In this document: in pieces, positions 37,141 to 63,400 of the stretch | Position numbering within the stretch: position 1 is the first letter of the stretch | Layout: each line of letters starts with the position of its first letter | Assembly (NCBI GenBank): GCA_964035545.1 | Contig: OZ037765.1 | Span: 23,500,004-23,564,003 of the forward strand | Length of the DNA: 64,000 bases | Source of the DNA: Bugula neritina | Lineage: Eukaryota > Bryozoa > Gymnolaemata > Cheilostomatida > Bugulidae | Direction of reading: 5' to 3' | Position numbers and translations under genes: made by a program | Notes under the pieces: generated by a model | Databases searched by the model: none | The model's input: only the letters and a program-made list of their open reading frames with translations | Told to the model about the DNA's origin: nothing

Positions 37141-37358
37141 TATGCTAATGTTATCTTGAAGCAAAAGTGGATTCGTGAATTAGTGTTACATTTAAATTTA
37201 ATAACCAAGTTAGTTCTAAAAGGCATTTTTCATATTTAGACCCACAGTTAGAAATCAGCTGTTATAGTCATAATTATTTAAGATTTCTAAATTCAGTTGC
37301 AAGTTTTAAAGTCCGTAGTATGTTATCATTATCCCCTAATGTTATTTGATTTCAGATC

Positions 37359-38882
37359 ATGCCTGTACGTTACGACCTGGCTGTTGGCCTTGATAAAGGC
37401 TTTAAGGTCACTAAAAACACACCTAAACCCAGAAAGTCTCGAACTAGAGGTGTAAGTACATAAAAACTTTTAACTTTTGAAAAACAGACACTTTTAAATT
37501 TTAGTTCTGCCAAGTTATTATGCTCAGTATGTATAAGTTGCAACAAATAAAGATCTGTCAAAAATATGTTATTTCATTCCAGCACTGCAAGTTAACTTTC
37601 ATGTCCTGTGGTCCATCATAATTATAGTGTATGTTTGTAAATTGATGTTATTCTTTTTCAGAAATTATACAAACGAACCAAGTTTACCAGAGATTTAGTT
37701 AGAGATATTGTTGGTTTTGCTCCATATGAACGAAGACTGATGGAATTGCTTAAAATTTCCCGAGATAAAAGAGCATTGAAATTTGCAAAGGCCAGGGTAA
37801 GTTACTTGTCAATTATTGTGTGAAAAATTCGTTCTATGCATAAATTATTCTCACACTGCACTTGGCTCTTTACTTGTTCATTGGCTCTTGCATAAGTTTT
37901 TGTTTCGCTTTGGGTAATAAACTCATCTGTTGCTATAACTAGTTACATAATTAAGTTCTCAAAAGTTAATTAACCATGTTGCACCTTCAAATTTGTGCAA
38001 ATTTCAAAGATTCCTCAAGTTGATGACACAATAGAATATTATAATAAATATCTTGAGCATAAAATGTCCTCAGCAAAGTTGTGGCATATGAATAAAATTG
38101 AAAGCATTGCTTCAACAATATCTTCATCATATGACAAAGATGAAGAACCCACTACTCTCCTAAACTGTCCTGTACTCTGTTAGTTCAATGTGCTAATCAA
38201 AGTGTTTAAATATTGAACATACTCTGCAACCTGACATAATTTTCAAATTGATTTTGCATGGATTATATAAGTTCTGCATAATTATAAAGCTGTCATTAGA
38301 GTCCATTTAACAAAGGCATGCTAAAACCATTTAATTTTAAGAAGTAGTAAATGTCATGTTCCTCAAGTTAAATGTCAACCTTTTGTGATTGAAAACTCAG
38401 TTTTTGATGAAAGCAGTGAAGCATCCAAGTTTTAATTAGTAGAAGTATATGTATTATTTTTGTGAAATGCAGTTGCTTGCTATAACTAAATTTATTTTCA
38501 ATTTTATGCACACATCCAGGTGGTTTCAGTTATGTAAATAGAATTTTTTTTCAAAATCTCAATTTCTCAGCAGGCTGTTAGTGTTTTAAAAAGATGGTAA
38601 TGTTTATGATGCCTATTTTTAATTGCATTTAGTTATTGCATTCTTAAAACATGACTGTATTTCCATTTAATGAATGGCTAGAGATAAAAATGTTTTGAAA
38701 TATATCTTTTCAAGTAATTTAAATTTAACAAACTCATTTTAAAGTTTTAGTGTTTTTAATTCAAAATATGGTCCCCTGTATCTAATTTTTTTTTTTTTTT
38801 GTAGCTTGGCAGTCACATCAGAGGTAAAAAAAAGAGAGAGGAGATATCTGGACTGCTCCAAAAGCAAAGACAAAAGAAATAA
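37359..38882 (+). CDS. RPL36: 60S ribosomal protein eL36
   Basis: Structural protein of the large ribosomal subunit. Coding exons are 37359-37451, 37662-37796 and 38805-38882, all phase 0, giving 101 residues (human 105). [58 protein letters not shown] and [12 protein letters not shown] follow the family end to end, and the tail is lysine-rich. The coding acceptor at 37355 lies three bases before the ATG, and a non-coding first exon is inferred at about 36455-36485. The last intron (37797-38804) ends in a long T run before its AG. The first polyadenylation hexamer AATAAA (38878-38883) overlaps the stop codon. I looked for an intronic snoRNA (box C/D) and found no convincing one. Confidence 0.98.
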
Positions 38883-39319
38883 ATTTTTATTGTCTAGTCT
38901 TTGTATAAAACAGAATATATAATGCACTAAACATTATGCTTTATTGCTCACAATAGTTGATAGAATTTATTGACTTCCATGCAAAATTGAAAGCTATATG
39001 TGACAAATTCGTGAGTTGAACAATTGAATGGTTAAAACCAGTTCAAAAATCTATCATTACAGCACACAACTGTGGAATACACTAAAATACGTACTTATGA
39101 AGCTATAAATAATTTCACAAATTATAGGATAATTTAAAAAATTCAAAAATAGATGCAAAACCATTGAAAACTTTTTTGTATGGGGTCCAATGGTTGTGCC
39201 AACAGTTCCTTAAATTAAGCATGTGGCAACTGGTAATGCACAATAATCTGGTAGATAAATATCAGCACTTGAAAGTTGAATATAAAAACTAAATTAAAAA
39301 AAAATCACCATGGATTTTA
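38883..39319. other. Tail-to-tail spacer, RPL36 and NEDD4-like
   Basis: Only 437 bases separate the two stop codons. RPL36 (+) has AATAAA at 38878. Minus-strand signals reading tttatt at 38966-38971 and 38940-38945 could end the ligase transcript, which would put the two mRNA ends within about 100 bases or overlapping. There is no repeat tract. Confidence 0.55.
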
Positions 39320-52178
<12,859 letters not shown>

Positions 52179-52899
52179 CAATCCACAAACTTATTGACTT
52201 AGTTCTTCCCAATTACAATGAAAATGTAGGGACACTAATAAAAGCCACAAGTAAAAGTTGAAGCAAGACTGCAAGAAAAGTCATATTTATCCTCAGACTA
52301 AGTGTATTTTGAAATAGGTGGAATGTTAAAATTGTAATTGAGGATTAGTTTAATTTTCACCATCAGGATTAGTATGCTGTGAGTGTATAGGCTATAAATA
52401 TAGAATTAGAAATAAACAAATTGTCAAATTTTAGTTCCACTAACTGTAAATTGTAGCTATGAATTTACAATTATAATATAATTCTAAGTATTTTCATGAT
52501 AACCTGTGACATCAAATTTAATGACTATTACTATTAGTGCTACATTTACATTAATTTGTCAAAGATTCGTATTTACATAAAAAAATATAACTATATTTAC
52601 TCTTATTAATAGTATTAACTAATTAACATTTGTCGTCAAGGGTTCAATATACACTAAACATGAATTATTTAATATAAATATCAACTTCAAGTAGAGATTA
52701 ATAATAAATATCTATAACTATTATTAATTTTGCATGAATAGCAATACTTTTTCTATAAAACTGAATTCAAAATATTAAATTTAAACAAACAACTAATAAT
52801 TTAAGTTAAAACAATACAATTATAGCAATCAAATTTATTTTATCAACATCAACAGTAGTCAATATGAATATGATTATTCTAAATTTAAAATTAAAAATA

Positions 52900-53700
52900 A
52901 ATGTGAATATCATTAATAGTAATATTAATCACTACCATTATTAATATAAACATTACGGCTACCAGTAGGGGCAGCAGTTTTATTCTATGAAAGATTAAAG
53001 CTTAAACTGACAGTCAACTTGAACTTACTTCTATTTTGAGTTCCAACTTTAATTTTTTGCTCTCAATAATCAATGTTTGCTTTATAATGATTATCATTAT
53101 CACTTTATGTTTAAGTTTAACTTTATCATTATGACTATGATTCTTGATTATAAATATATTTATAAAATGATAATCAATATTTTTATTTTATACATAATCA
53201 TTATCATCATGATAATGACTATCAATATGAATATCAATATGAATATGAGTATGGTAATGATTCATTATCATTATGATTATGATTAACTTTAAAAATAAAT
53301 AATTTGAATTATTATAATTATTAATAAAAATGCAATATTATTATAAATATAACCATCAATATAAATATTGTTTATATTAAATTTAATAATATTAATAATA
53401 AATATTAAATTTTAATTTATATTAAATTAATAACTAATAATTTACTAATAGTAATAGTAATAGTAATAATATTGATAACAAATAATAATTAAAATAGAAT
53501 TAGATATCTCTGGTAACACTAACACTAACAGTAACAGTAACTGTAAGTCAAAGTGTAAGTACTAAGTTAAAGTAGTAATACTAATAATAATACTAATACT
53601 AATAGTAATAGTAATACTAATAGTAATACATTTACTTTTAGTGATTTACTTTTAGTTTTACTATTACTATTACTATTAGTATTACTATTAGAAGCAAGTT
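52900..53700. repeat. AGT/ATT-type tract with large inverted repeat
   Basis: It starts with attaatagtaatattaatc, passes through tatcattatgattatgatta and atcaatatgaatatgagt runs, then taacagtaacagtaactgta, and ends in mirrored runs. 53581-53611 is the reverse complement of 53661-53691 at 29 of 31 positions, separated by 49 bases. The 69-residue open frame at 53077-53286 (Met/Asn/Ile) is an artefact of the repeat. Confidence 0.85.
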
Positions 53701-54149
53701 TTCCACCAGAATTGCAACTATAATGCTTTAGTGACTATGAGCAGAGCATTAGAATGGCTCGTGGTGGCAACGTCGACCCTGAAGTACTAGTAGCCATCAC
53801 CATGTTAAAATTAGTGTAGCAATGCCAAGCTCAATGACAATAATAATAATAAGCGCTTCTCACCATACCAATAGTCAACAAATCAATCCGGAAAGAGCAG
53901 TATATAGGTCAAACAAAACCGTATAACTTGGCGACTCAAGTTTAATCGGTCCAAAGTTTTGCACCACTTCCACTTGAATCAGTGTTATAAAAATGAAAAT
54001 AGAACAACTTGAAGTTGATTTGGAAGATGAGGATGGACTTCACCCTTAGCTTGTTTGAAATTGATACTGTGACTTTTTGATACATTTGTGCTAATATAGT
54101 TGACAGTATTTTCAAAGAGAATTTTTCTTTCAGTTTTAATAAGCTTCAA

Positions 54150-54490
54150 CCTCAAGTGTAAGACTTACAGTTACTGTTAGTGTTACTCTTACTCTTAGAG
54201 TTAAAGTTGGACTAACTCTAAGTCTAGGTATTCACAATCAGTTTCACCAGGAATAAGACTAAGACACTGAGAGTAAGAGTAGGACTTAAACTAACAGTTA
54301 GAGTAAAACACCCAGTCTCACACTGACACTACTACAGCAGTAGCTACAAATCAAAGTTTACTGTTTTTATTAGTGCTATAGCCTATAAGTATAACTGAGT
54401 ATAAGTAATACTATAAGTATAACTAAATTTAATATCGAATTGAAGTTTAAAATCACCAAACGTCAACGTGAAACTGAATATCAATATGAA
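54150..54490. repeat. AGT-type tract abutting the ASAP start codon
   Basis: Contains gtgtaagacttacagttact, actcttagagttaaagttgg, agactaagacactgagagta and ctataagtataactgagt. ctcttagagtta and gtaagtgt-like words also occur at 11100-11290, over 40 kb away. The tract ends in an aatatcaatatgaatatgga run that contains the ASAP initiation codon. Confidence 0.75.
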
Positions 54491-54491
54491 T

Positions 54492-57400
54492 ATGGATACT
54501 ATCGCAGCCTTTTTATCAGAGTCATGGGATGATATCAAATCGCCTACAACATCCGAGTTTACATCAAAGATACATCAGCTGAAAGATTTGGTAGGCAACT
54601 TTGAACAGGTAATTAGTTATTACTTAGTAATGTTACTGTTAGAATTGCGATTGCTGACTATTCTAATTCAGTAAAATTTCTAAATTTTGGTAGTTGAACC
54701 TGAAGGCTAGTTGGTACTCAGAGTGATACTGAGAGTTAAATTAAAATTGCACTTTAAAATCTAATTAAATTTTGATATAAATATTTAATATTAGTCATTC
54801 AAGTTTTATGTTAATTATAAATTGATATACAATAATGATATTTTATGCTAATGTTATTAGTGAGAAAAATTCATAAGGGAAATAGGCCTAGGGAGTTATT
54901 TTCGTGAAAATCACAATCCAATTCAATTTAGAAAATGAAACTTAACCTGTTGCAACTTTTTCCATACTGTAAAACTAGGTAAACAGCACGCAAAACCAAA
55001 AATTCTGTAAATTGATAGTTTCAATAATGCTAATTTGTGAAATTACAATGCAGCTTAAAAAAGATAATTAACGCTTTTATGAATTAAAACAAAAACTGTA
55101 ATTTCCCATCATTTTTACAATATCTTACTGAATTACTTCTTGAATTAAAAATCTACTGACCAATGCTGCAACTTTTTTCACATAAGTAGGACTCGCCAAT
55201 GGATTCAGCTTTAGTACATAATACTCAGGATTTGAGCTATAACTAAAAGCTATGGTAAATCTCTGAAACAAATAAATTGAAGTTAAAAGAGTGGAGTTTG
55301 CTTTAACTATTTCTAAATTATTTTTAAATTATAAGTTTTTACTTTAAATTTTGGCATACGGTATAGTTTCTGAAATGTTTATCATAAAGTGCAATACTCT
55401 GGTCATAGGTGATATTTATTTATTACTAGCTTTTGCATTTTTAATCTACCTTTTGTTAAATATAACATATTTTCTCTAACATTTGAATGATTAGAGATCT
55501 TTCTATTTAGCAAATTGTAGAAAAAATTTTCTATCAATGTGATTAAACATTGATAAAGGTCATATTTCTGAAGTGCTCTCATTTTTCTAACTGCTTTTCA
55601 TCTCTGGCGTCTCTGCTTATTATCAGTTACGATAGGAATGTGTCTTTAGTTGAAAAAATATGCTAAAATATCGTAAATCATGTGCTGGGTTTTTGTAATG
55701 TTGGAGTAGCACAGCAAACACTGCCACTCCAATATAATATTTATTTTCTTGAAATTTGACTAGGGTTTACATTATGTCTTTAGTGAGTTATTTTAGTTTG
55801 GGATAATTATTGTTGAAACTATTTTTTGTCATTCCCATGTTGACAATAAGCTAGTGTCACTATTACTAGCAGTATCAAAAAGGTTTCTTTCTTCTAGTCA
55901 ACATAGTTCTCTTCAGTTATAAGTGTCTTTATCACTTACTCATGAGTCTTATGAATATCATCTTCCGTCTTCCCAGACCAATGAAGTGCTGTTCTATCAA
56001 AGAGTCTATTGTTCATAGATAATTATAGTATGGGTTATTCAACTGTAGGCAATTGTTATTTATCTCTGAGAAACATACAGCTACATGTGCAATAAGTATA
56101 GTTTAGAATTCAGATCCTACCTATAAGATCAATATGGATATCTGGTTTATATTTTTTTAAATTGAAGCATTTTGTTTTCTTAGGCTCTAACTACACGTTG
56201 TGGGGTCATGCTGATGGTATTATATTTCTTTTATTTATTCTTTTTAGCTTTGCTCCAACTTTTGGGCCCAAACCATTTTACCACTAGTAGTTCAAATTAC
56301 CAGGTTCAGAAAAAACTCAAAACCCAAATATGTCATGAAACAGCTTAAATTCAAGCAGTCTTATTTAGAATTGAAGTGGAAACCATTCTAAAATTAAAAT
56401 AAATTGATGGAAGCATACATGTTCACTGTTACTTTTCAATAAATATATCAGCTCTAAAAATTATCCTCAGTAGATTTATTGTTGATTTATTGATCTGTAG
56501 ATAGTTTTTTCAAAAATCAAACAATGTTATTGCAAAACTGTACAATTTTATGAGCATTTTGAAAAACAGAGGCAGCTCTAGAAAAGTTTGCTAGTTTTTA
56601 CCTTTTATAATTCTTATATACAATTTGCAGTTTCAATTTTGGCTGCTATGGCTTACTATTTATTGCAAAATTAACTATTAATTTCAAATCTTAACTAAAG
56701 TTAATGGTGTGTAATGCTACTTTATATCTTATATAAAAAGTTAAAGGATGTAATTTGAAAATAAAAAGGTTTGGTATATTTAATACGCAGAGCTGAGAAA
56801 TAGAGTCAATGCCTACTTGCTGTATATTTAAGTGGCAAATTGCTGTTGTGTAGCTTATATGGTTGCATGACGTAGGACTATTTTGTTTAGGTATTTTTAT
56901 TCTAATTTTATTAGGTTTAAAGGGTGGTGATTTAGATCAAAATAGTTATATAGTCTTAGAAAATTTATAATAAAGAAAGATTTATAAATTATGCTTTTTA
57001 TATCAATAAATTTTTTTTGAGAATTACAGATCTGGCTCAACATCATTTTCCCACTGTATAATATGTTCTAAAATGCAAAAAAAGAACCATATCCAAAAGC
57101 TGCTTTTAAGATATTATTCCATTTGCATAGGGTAGTAATATGGTACAGGCCTGGGTGTGTAATATAGCTTTCAATCACCTGAGGCTTTGTGAGGTTTGTA
57201 ATATATTTAGTAAGTAATCAAACAAATGTAATGTGCTTATGCTGTTTAATTTTCAGGTTATAGATGTAGACAGAAGTGGAGTGACCAAGCTGAGGAAATC
57301 TATCAAGGCAATGCTCAACTCGGGAAATGGTAAAATTTTCTCTACCTGTACTATTCTGCTATTCTTGGGTGCATTTCAAGATTACAAACTTTGTTTTCTA

Positions 57401-60400
57401 AGGTCACTAACGCTTAATAGCATTTGAAGAAGAGGAGTTTTAGTGTTTTCCAACAGCTACTGCCCATCAGTTTTGTTGCTGAGACTTTACCTGTTTTGCT
57501 GCCAGTGTGTGTCTGTAAAGGTGCATTTATTTCAATTAAAAAGATCATTTTACTGAGCTTTCTTCCATTATGAAAGCAACTTTTCAAAATTCTGATCTAC
57601 TTTCTGGGACACATCTTCAGTATACAATCAACAGGAAGTATTTATCATTTTAGCTATCCTCTCTAGAAAATATTTTATATGTTAAATAATTTACTTAAAA
57701 GGTGTTGAATAAAGTTCTGAATTGTGTAACTTTATTAGTTGCCATTCTTGATAACCTTCTGTGCCATTGTTTCTTAATGCATCTTTTCAAAGTGCACCAA
57801 TTCAGCAGTCATATACTGCTATTAGAGAGTAACTATAGTTTCATTGAAGCTATAATGACCCATACACTTAACATCAAATACACATGTCAGCAGTTCCAAA
57901 GTTTAAGGTCCTCTCGAATACATTCTTTTTGTTTTTGCTTTGTTTCTGTTTTGATAATCGTTTGCTGCGACAATAAATGATTTTAAATGTGTAGTACTAT
58001 GTTTTATTTATTTTCAATAGTTGTTGAATATTGATAGGATCATTTCTTTATAAATTGATGAACTTAATCAAAAAATTAAAAGATTTTCAAGAAATTATTC
58101 ATAGACATTAGACTTAATACAATAATATTTTGTTGCTATTTCTATTGATAACTAAAAATGAGAAGAGAAAATAAATTATTTAGAATCAATACTCCAACAA
58201 TATTTTTTATATTCCTTTTGATAAATTGAACTCATTGGGATAAGAAAAATGCAATAAAAATCCTACACAAAAATACTCAACTCTGCTACAGCAAGAGTAT
58301 TTAACAATCAAAATTAAAAATAATGCTAACCATTAAAAAAGAGATGCACTCTTTAGTCTATTGTTTTAATATAAATCATGGTTTTATTTTCAGAAATTGT
58401 TTGTCACTTGTATTATCTCCCCAGTTTCTATTATTAATTTAAAATTATTGTCAATCATAGGAACTGCAATAAGCTGAAACGTCGGCAATTAAGTTTCGCT
58501 GTATCTTGGGCAAAATAATCGTGTGGCCCTAGTCCTCCCCCCCCCCCCAGGTTTATTATCGTATTTTGACGCCAATTGTTGTCAGAAATGAAATTGTTAT
58601 CAGAATTATCCATAAAATTGCATCCAAGGAAGTTAGATTAACTAAAAGTGGGCAATTTGTTCATAGAACACCTCACGTTTTATATCTTTAGAGACCTGTA
58701 TAAGCGGTTAGTATAATCCCTGGTACCAAACATACTTCAACAGATAGTAGAAAGTTATAAGTTACTGCAAGTAAATAAAGGTTTTACAATAATAAAATTT
58801 TAAAATGAAGGTTTTATAATTCTGGTAAACTGAGCATAGCAATCAAATAGGTATGCTTTCATGTTCCCTGCCCTCTAGTATCAACTGGTTGAAGAGGCTC
58901 TTTCTCCCTGGATAGTCTGTCAATAACGTTAGTGTTGAGTGAATAGCATTAGTCTTGGTGGAGCTGCCAATTGAGTTTTGGATGTTCTGCCTAAATGACT
59001 AACAACTCCTTAACACCCAAGAATTTATGTTTAAACGCATTTTTATGATAATTTTGATAATCCTAGTACGTTTACTGTTGCCCATTTTACCTGAGTAAGC
59101 AGGTTGTATATAAACATTGTTATAATATTCCTATTCTGTCAAGTGAATGTTTATGTTTTATTTTTTCAGTGCATATTGAAAATGAGAAGATCTTTGCTGA
59201 AAGCTTAGAAAACTATTCGTTAATATACCAAACAGACTTTCCTGAAATTTGTAAGTAATGGTTACGTTTTTATCATTTTTCAGGCCACTGAACTTGTAAG
59301 GAGTTTATTATATAGGTTTTATTAGGTGAACTCTAAACTTACAAAACTTGTGGAAATGAACTTAGTGAAGTTGAATGGCCAGAAATAGATAATATATTCA
59401 CATTAGTTATAGGCATGCTGCATATGGTGCTATAGATTGATTGTAGTAATATATGAAACATACTCAACACGCTCAGTTTTTAGGAGTGGTAGATTACACA
59501 TGTTTATTCTAGAGTTCAGCTACACAAAGCTGCAACTTAGTACAGACACAAAATAGGGCTGGTTTGCTAAACGAATAACTGCGACAGAGTAAAAAGCAAA
59601 TACTACTTAGCATTCCACTTTTCTATTGCACTTTTGTTCTTTTTTTCGAGTGATGGTTTAAAGTGGAATAGTTTTGAAATACTACTCGGATTTGGATTTC
59701 ATTATTGCGTGTGACAGGTAACTCCACACGATTTGCGCTCCCAGTAGCTAATAATGAACCGATTTAGCTCGACTAGGGCTGATTATATTTAGTATAGCTA
59801 TATATGAGCCTGTACTCACAGCGGTTCCATGGTGTAATGGTTAGCACTCAGGACTCTGAATCCTGCGATCCGAGTTCAAGTCTCGGTGGAACCTAATTTT
59901 TTTTCATATTTTCTTTTGTAGCAGAAGCTTTTATCAAGTTTGCCGTAGTGAGCAAAGAGCTATCAGCATTAATGAAGCATTTAGTAAGTTTCAGAAAATT
60001 CAATTGTCATGCTTTTTTCTCACCCTTTTTAATAAGTCTCCGATTTCTAATTTTATCAGAGTTTATCTAGTTTTATTTTTTAAAAGTTTTTATAAAAACT
60101 ACATACTGTTGTTCAGTCAGTATCAGTATGCATTTAAACAATACATTCCCATTACAAAACACAACAGTATCATACTACGAAATATAGCGGTTATACTTAC
60201 CTTCTATCATGAATTGCCACTATTAAAAGGTACTCAAATAACCAGGCTTGCATTAAAAGCTTGCATTGAAAGCATGTTGCCTTTTACAAACTATTTAAAC
60301 ATAACTTCAAAAATAAATAAAATGATTCACTCTCATTATTTGGTGAAAGCAAATTAAAATCCCTAATCCTGACTTCAATTTCGAAATTTTGCATAATGAA

Positions 60401-63400
60401 GCAAAAAGCAAGTAATCTTAAGCCTCCACTTCTTCCAATTATATGTGGTAAACGTAAAACGTGTAAAAGTTACCTTCTCTGTGCTAATTCCGTTTCTTTA
60501 AAATTTCGTATAATTTTTAATATAAAAAGTAACTTTAATTGTAAAATAAAGGAGTGTTCCAGTTGCTTCCGTGACCTCCAGGTTTTTTAGTCTTGGGCAG
60601 AGAGACACCTTTGCTTGTCGATAATTTAACAGGATTGAAACGATTTGGGAGCACCTCAATGCTGCATAATCATTTCTTTGAAAGTGTTCAACCCACAAAC
60701 CCTAATTTTGTGGCTGTTGGTTGACAGGTTTCTAATCTTAGAACCACAGTCATGGCTCCTCTGGAAAGTTTCATGAAAGCAGATTCAAAAGAAAGTCATG
60801 TAGACTGTAAGAAATCATTTGACAAGGCACATAAAGACCTTGAGACTAAGTTGTAAGTGTGTTTTATAAAACAAAGTTACTCCAATTGGTTTTCTGGGTT
60901 GTTCAGTTTGCTTGTAGGTGACTCACTGCAAAGTTTTATGTCAAAGAAAGTGTTCAAGTAATGTTTTTAGTCAGTTACCACTATAATAAAATATATCACT
61001 ACTACTTTTACTTTAACTGTTGAATATTATGGTTGTGTAGCCTTCAATTTTATTTCTTTTAAACTTTAAAGCATTTGAAGCTAATGCATTTTCCTATGAT
61101 GAAAGTTGTATGTTACAGCCACAAAGTTGGCAAGGAAAGATTGCGTATGGCTGAGTCAGCTGGTCTCCACAGGAAAGCTGTCACAGGGCAGGAAGTGGCT
61201 GAGGATACAGACAAGGAGAGAAAACTCCTGCAGCTGCAATCCTGTGAGGTGCGTATTTTAAGCCTCAGTTATGTTTCCTGCTTTCACATAGCTGCATCTT
61301 TATCAAACTGCCAAACTGTATTTAATTTATTCGTTGTTCTCTCTTAGAATAAGGAATACATATGTGATGATGGACAGCAAATTAAGAAAAATGAAATTAT
61401 TTTAGTGTATTAGGAACAGCTATCAGTTCAAGCATACTGATCATTTCAAACTTTTTTTTTATTCATTTGAATGTCTATTCAAAGCTTGTATCTGTGCTAG
61501 AAATGTGGTTCACTATTCTTGAGATTTTATTCACAGTACCTACTCAAAGTGAATGAGTCAAGAAGTAGGAAGGGAGTGGACCTATTGAATCACCTAGTAG
61601 AGTACTACCAGTCCCAGACCAGGTGAATATCACCAACTTGCAGGATAGTTAACCCATAATAATGCTTGTACTATGGGACAATTAACATCTGTGGAATATC
61701 AGAGCCTGCAATAGCTGTATATGTAAAATATATCCCAATTCAACTTCAATCTAGACTCTGGAGGTTTCTTTTTAACATTTTATTTGAAATCTTTTACAAG
61801 TTTTAGTGATAAACTGGCACATTTATCTATTTACTTACATCTGTGATATTCTGCTTCAATTTTGTTTTTTTACATTAGACTCCACAACAGACATCATTGC
61901 TTACAGTTAGTTAGATTATGCTGTGTATTATGGCTAGTTTGTGTGGGCTTGTCATTCCGGACATTCAGTTGTCTATATGAAATAATATAGTTATTGTTAA
62001 GTGTACTGTACCACTGTGCATCTAATGTAAACTGTCAGTTTGAAAGTTCTGATGACAAATGAGATATCATAATGCTGGCCAGAAGCCTTATCATTTTGAA
62101 AATTTATTCATTAGTTGCACACTGCCATAGTTTAATATGGGGTAAATATTCTTGGTGATTGTTGCCAGCTGTGGGTTTGCTTGAAGCTGTTTATTTGGAC
62201 ATGTTGAATGATAATTTATAACCACCACAATCTGTTAGCATGGCTTGCATGATTTTTTCAGTAATATCACTTTGAGTTATATTGATATTTTGTAAAAAGC
62301 ATATTCTTGTAAATAATAGAGAATTATTCTAGGCACGGCCAATTGTTGTAAGTGTTGAATTATGTCTAGTCAAAAATAACCTAAAACAACATATCCGTTA
62401 TATTAGTATGTTAACTTACTAGCTAATAACTTGATAAAATATTAAGTTTTATTGCAATTGATTATAACTAGCTGTAAACACATTTTTTTAGCTTTTTCAC
62501 TGATGGAATGAAAACTATTCAACACTTCCAGACTTATGTTAACGGCATGATTCCAAGGCTAAAGGCGCTCAAGGCCACGCAAGATACGGAGAGGAAACAG
62601 CTTGTAGAGTTAAAGGAGTCTTTGAAGAGTTCTCTAGCCACTTACAAAGAGGTAGAGTGATAGACCTTACAGTGCTCGATTTTTATGCAGCCAACATATT
62701 TAGTCACTTTATGAAAGGTTTTATCATTTCTAGTTACTTACAATTTTGATGTCTATTTATTTGTAAGGTACATTATTTTCATCTTCTATTTATTATCTTT
62801 GCCCTGCTCCCCATGTATACAGATACAGTGACATAAAACCTAGTGAAACATAGTTCTTATTGGCTATTTGTAATGGTTTAACACTTTTTTTTAAAGTAGC
62901 TTTTTAAAAAAAAATAATTTACCTCCAAGAGTGGTTGGTTTGCTCTAACAAACTCCATTAAAGAAAAAAAGCCTGGAGTTCTGTCTTAATATTAAATATA
63001 GTTGCAAGATTTTCTTCAGAAACCAGTTTACCAAAATGGAATATTTAAAGGCTTAATATTGTTGCTGCAAGAAAAAGAATATCTCATTATCTTCATAACA
63101 TAACCTAATAAGAAAAATTGAAAATGTCCTCTTTGCATATATTTTGCTTATTTTATAACTTCAAGAGTAGCTTTAAGCTCTGTTTTAATTTTATAAACAT
63201 TTTCTTATAGTAGGCATGTTACTCATTTAAGCTCACTAGTTTATAGTTTTTAAATAAAATAAAATGACTCATTTATCAAGGATAATCAAAGCATGCTGAG
63301 TAAAGTTGCTCCAATGCTGCCATTAATTCAATCCAAAGAAGTGGGATCAGAGTTTGTTGGCTATTTGCTCAAGAAAAGTGAAGGAAAAATCAGGAAGTTT

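Larger units (their letters stand above)
52179..54491. other. Head-to-head intergenic region, NEDD4-like (-) and ASAP-like (+)
   Basis: A 2.3-kb divergent promoter region. 52179-52900 is AT-rich. 52900-53700 and 54150-54490 are AGT/ATT-type tracts. A less AT-rich unique island at about 53700-54100 carries several CpGs (ggcaacgtcgaccctg) and may hold the promoters. No gene or RNA is seen. Confidence 0.5.

Noticed and set aside
37797-38804. Possible box C/D snoRNA in RPL36 intron (ttgatgaa near 38405; ttgatgac near 38014)
   Set aside because: No box D (CTGA) or terminal stem at a suitable distance.
53077-53286. 69-codon Met/Asn/Ile-rich frame
   Set aside because: Direct translation of aatatg/atgata repeats.
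60004-60357. 117-codon plus-strand frame after an ASAP exon
   Set aside because: Amino-acid content is that of AT-rich noise, with no similarity to ASAP or other families.
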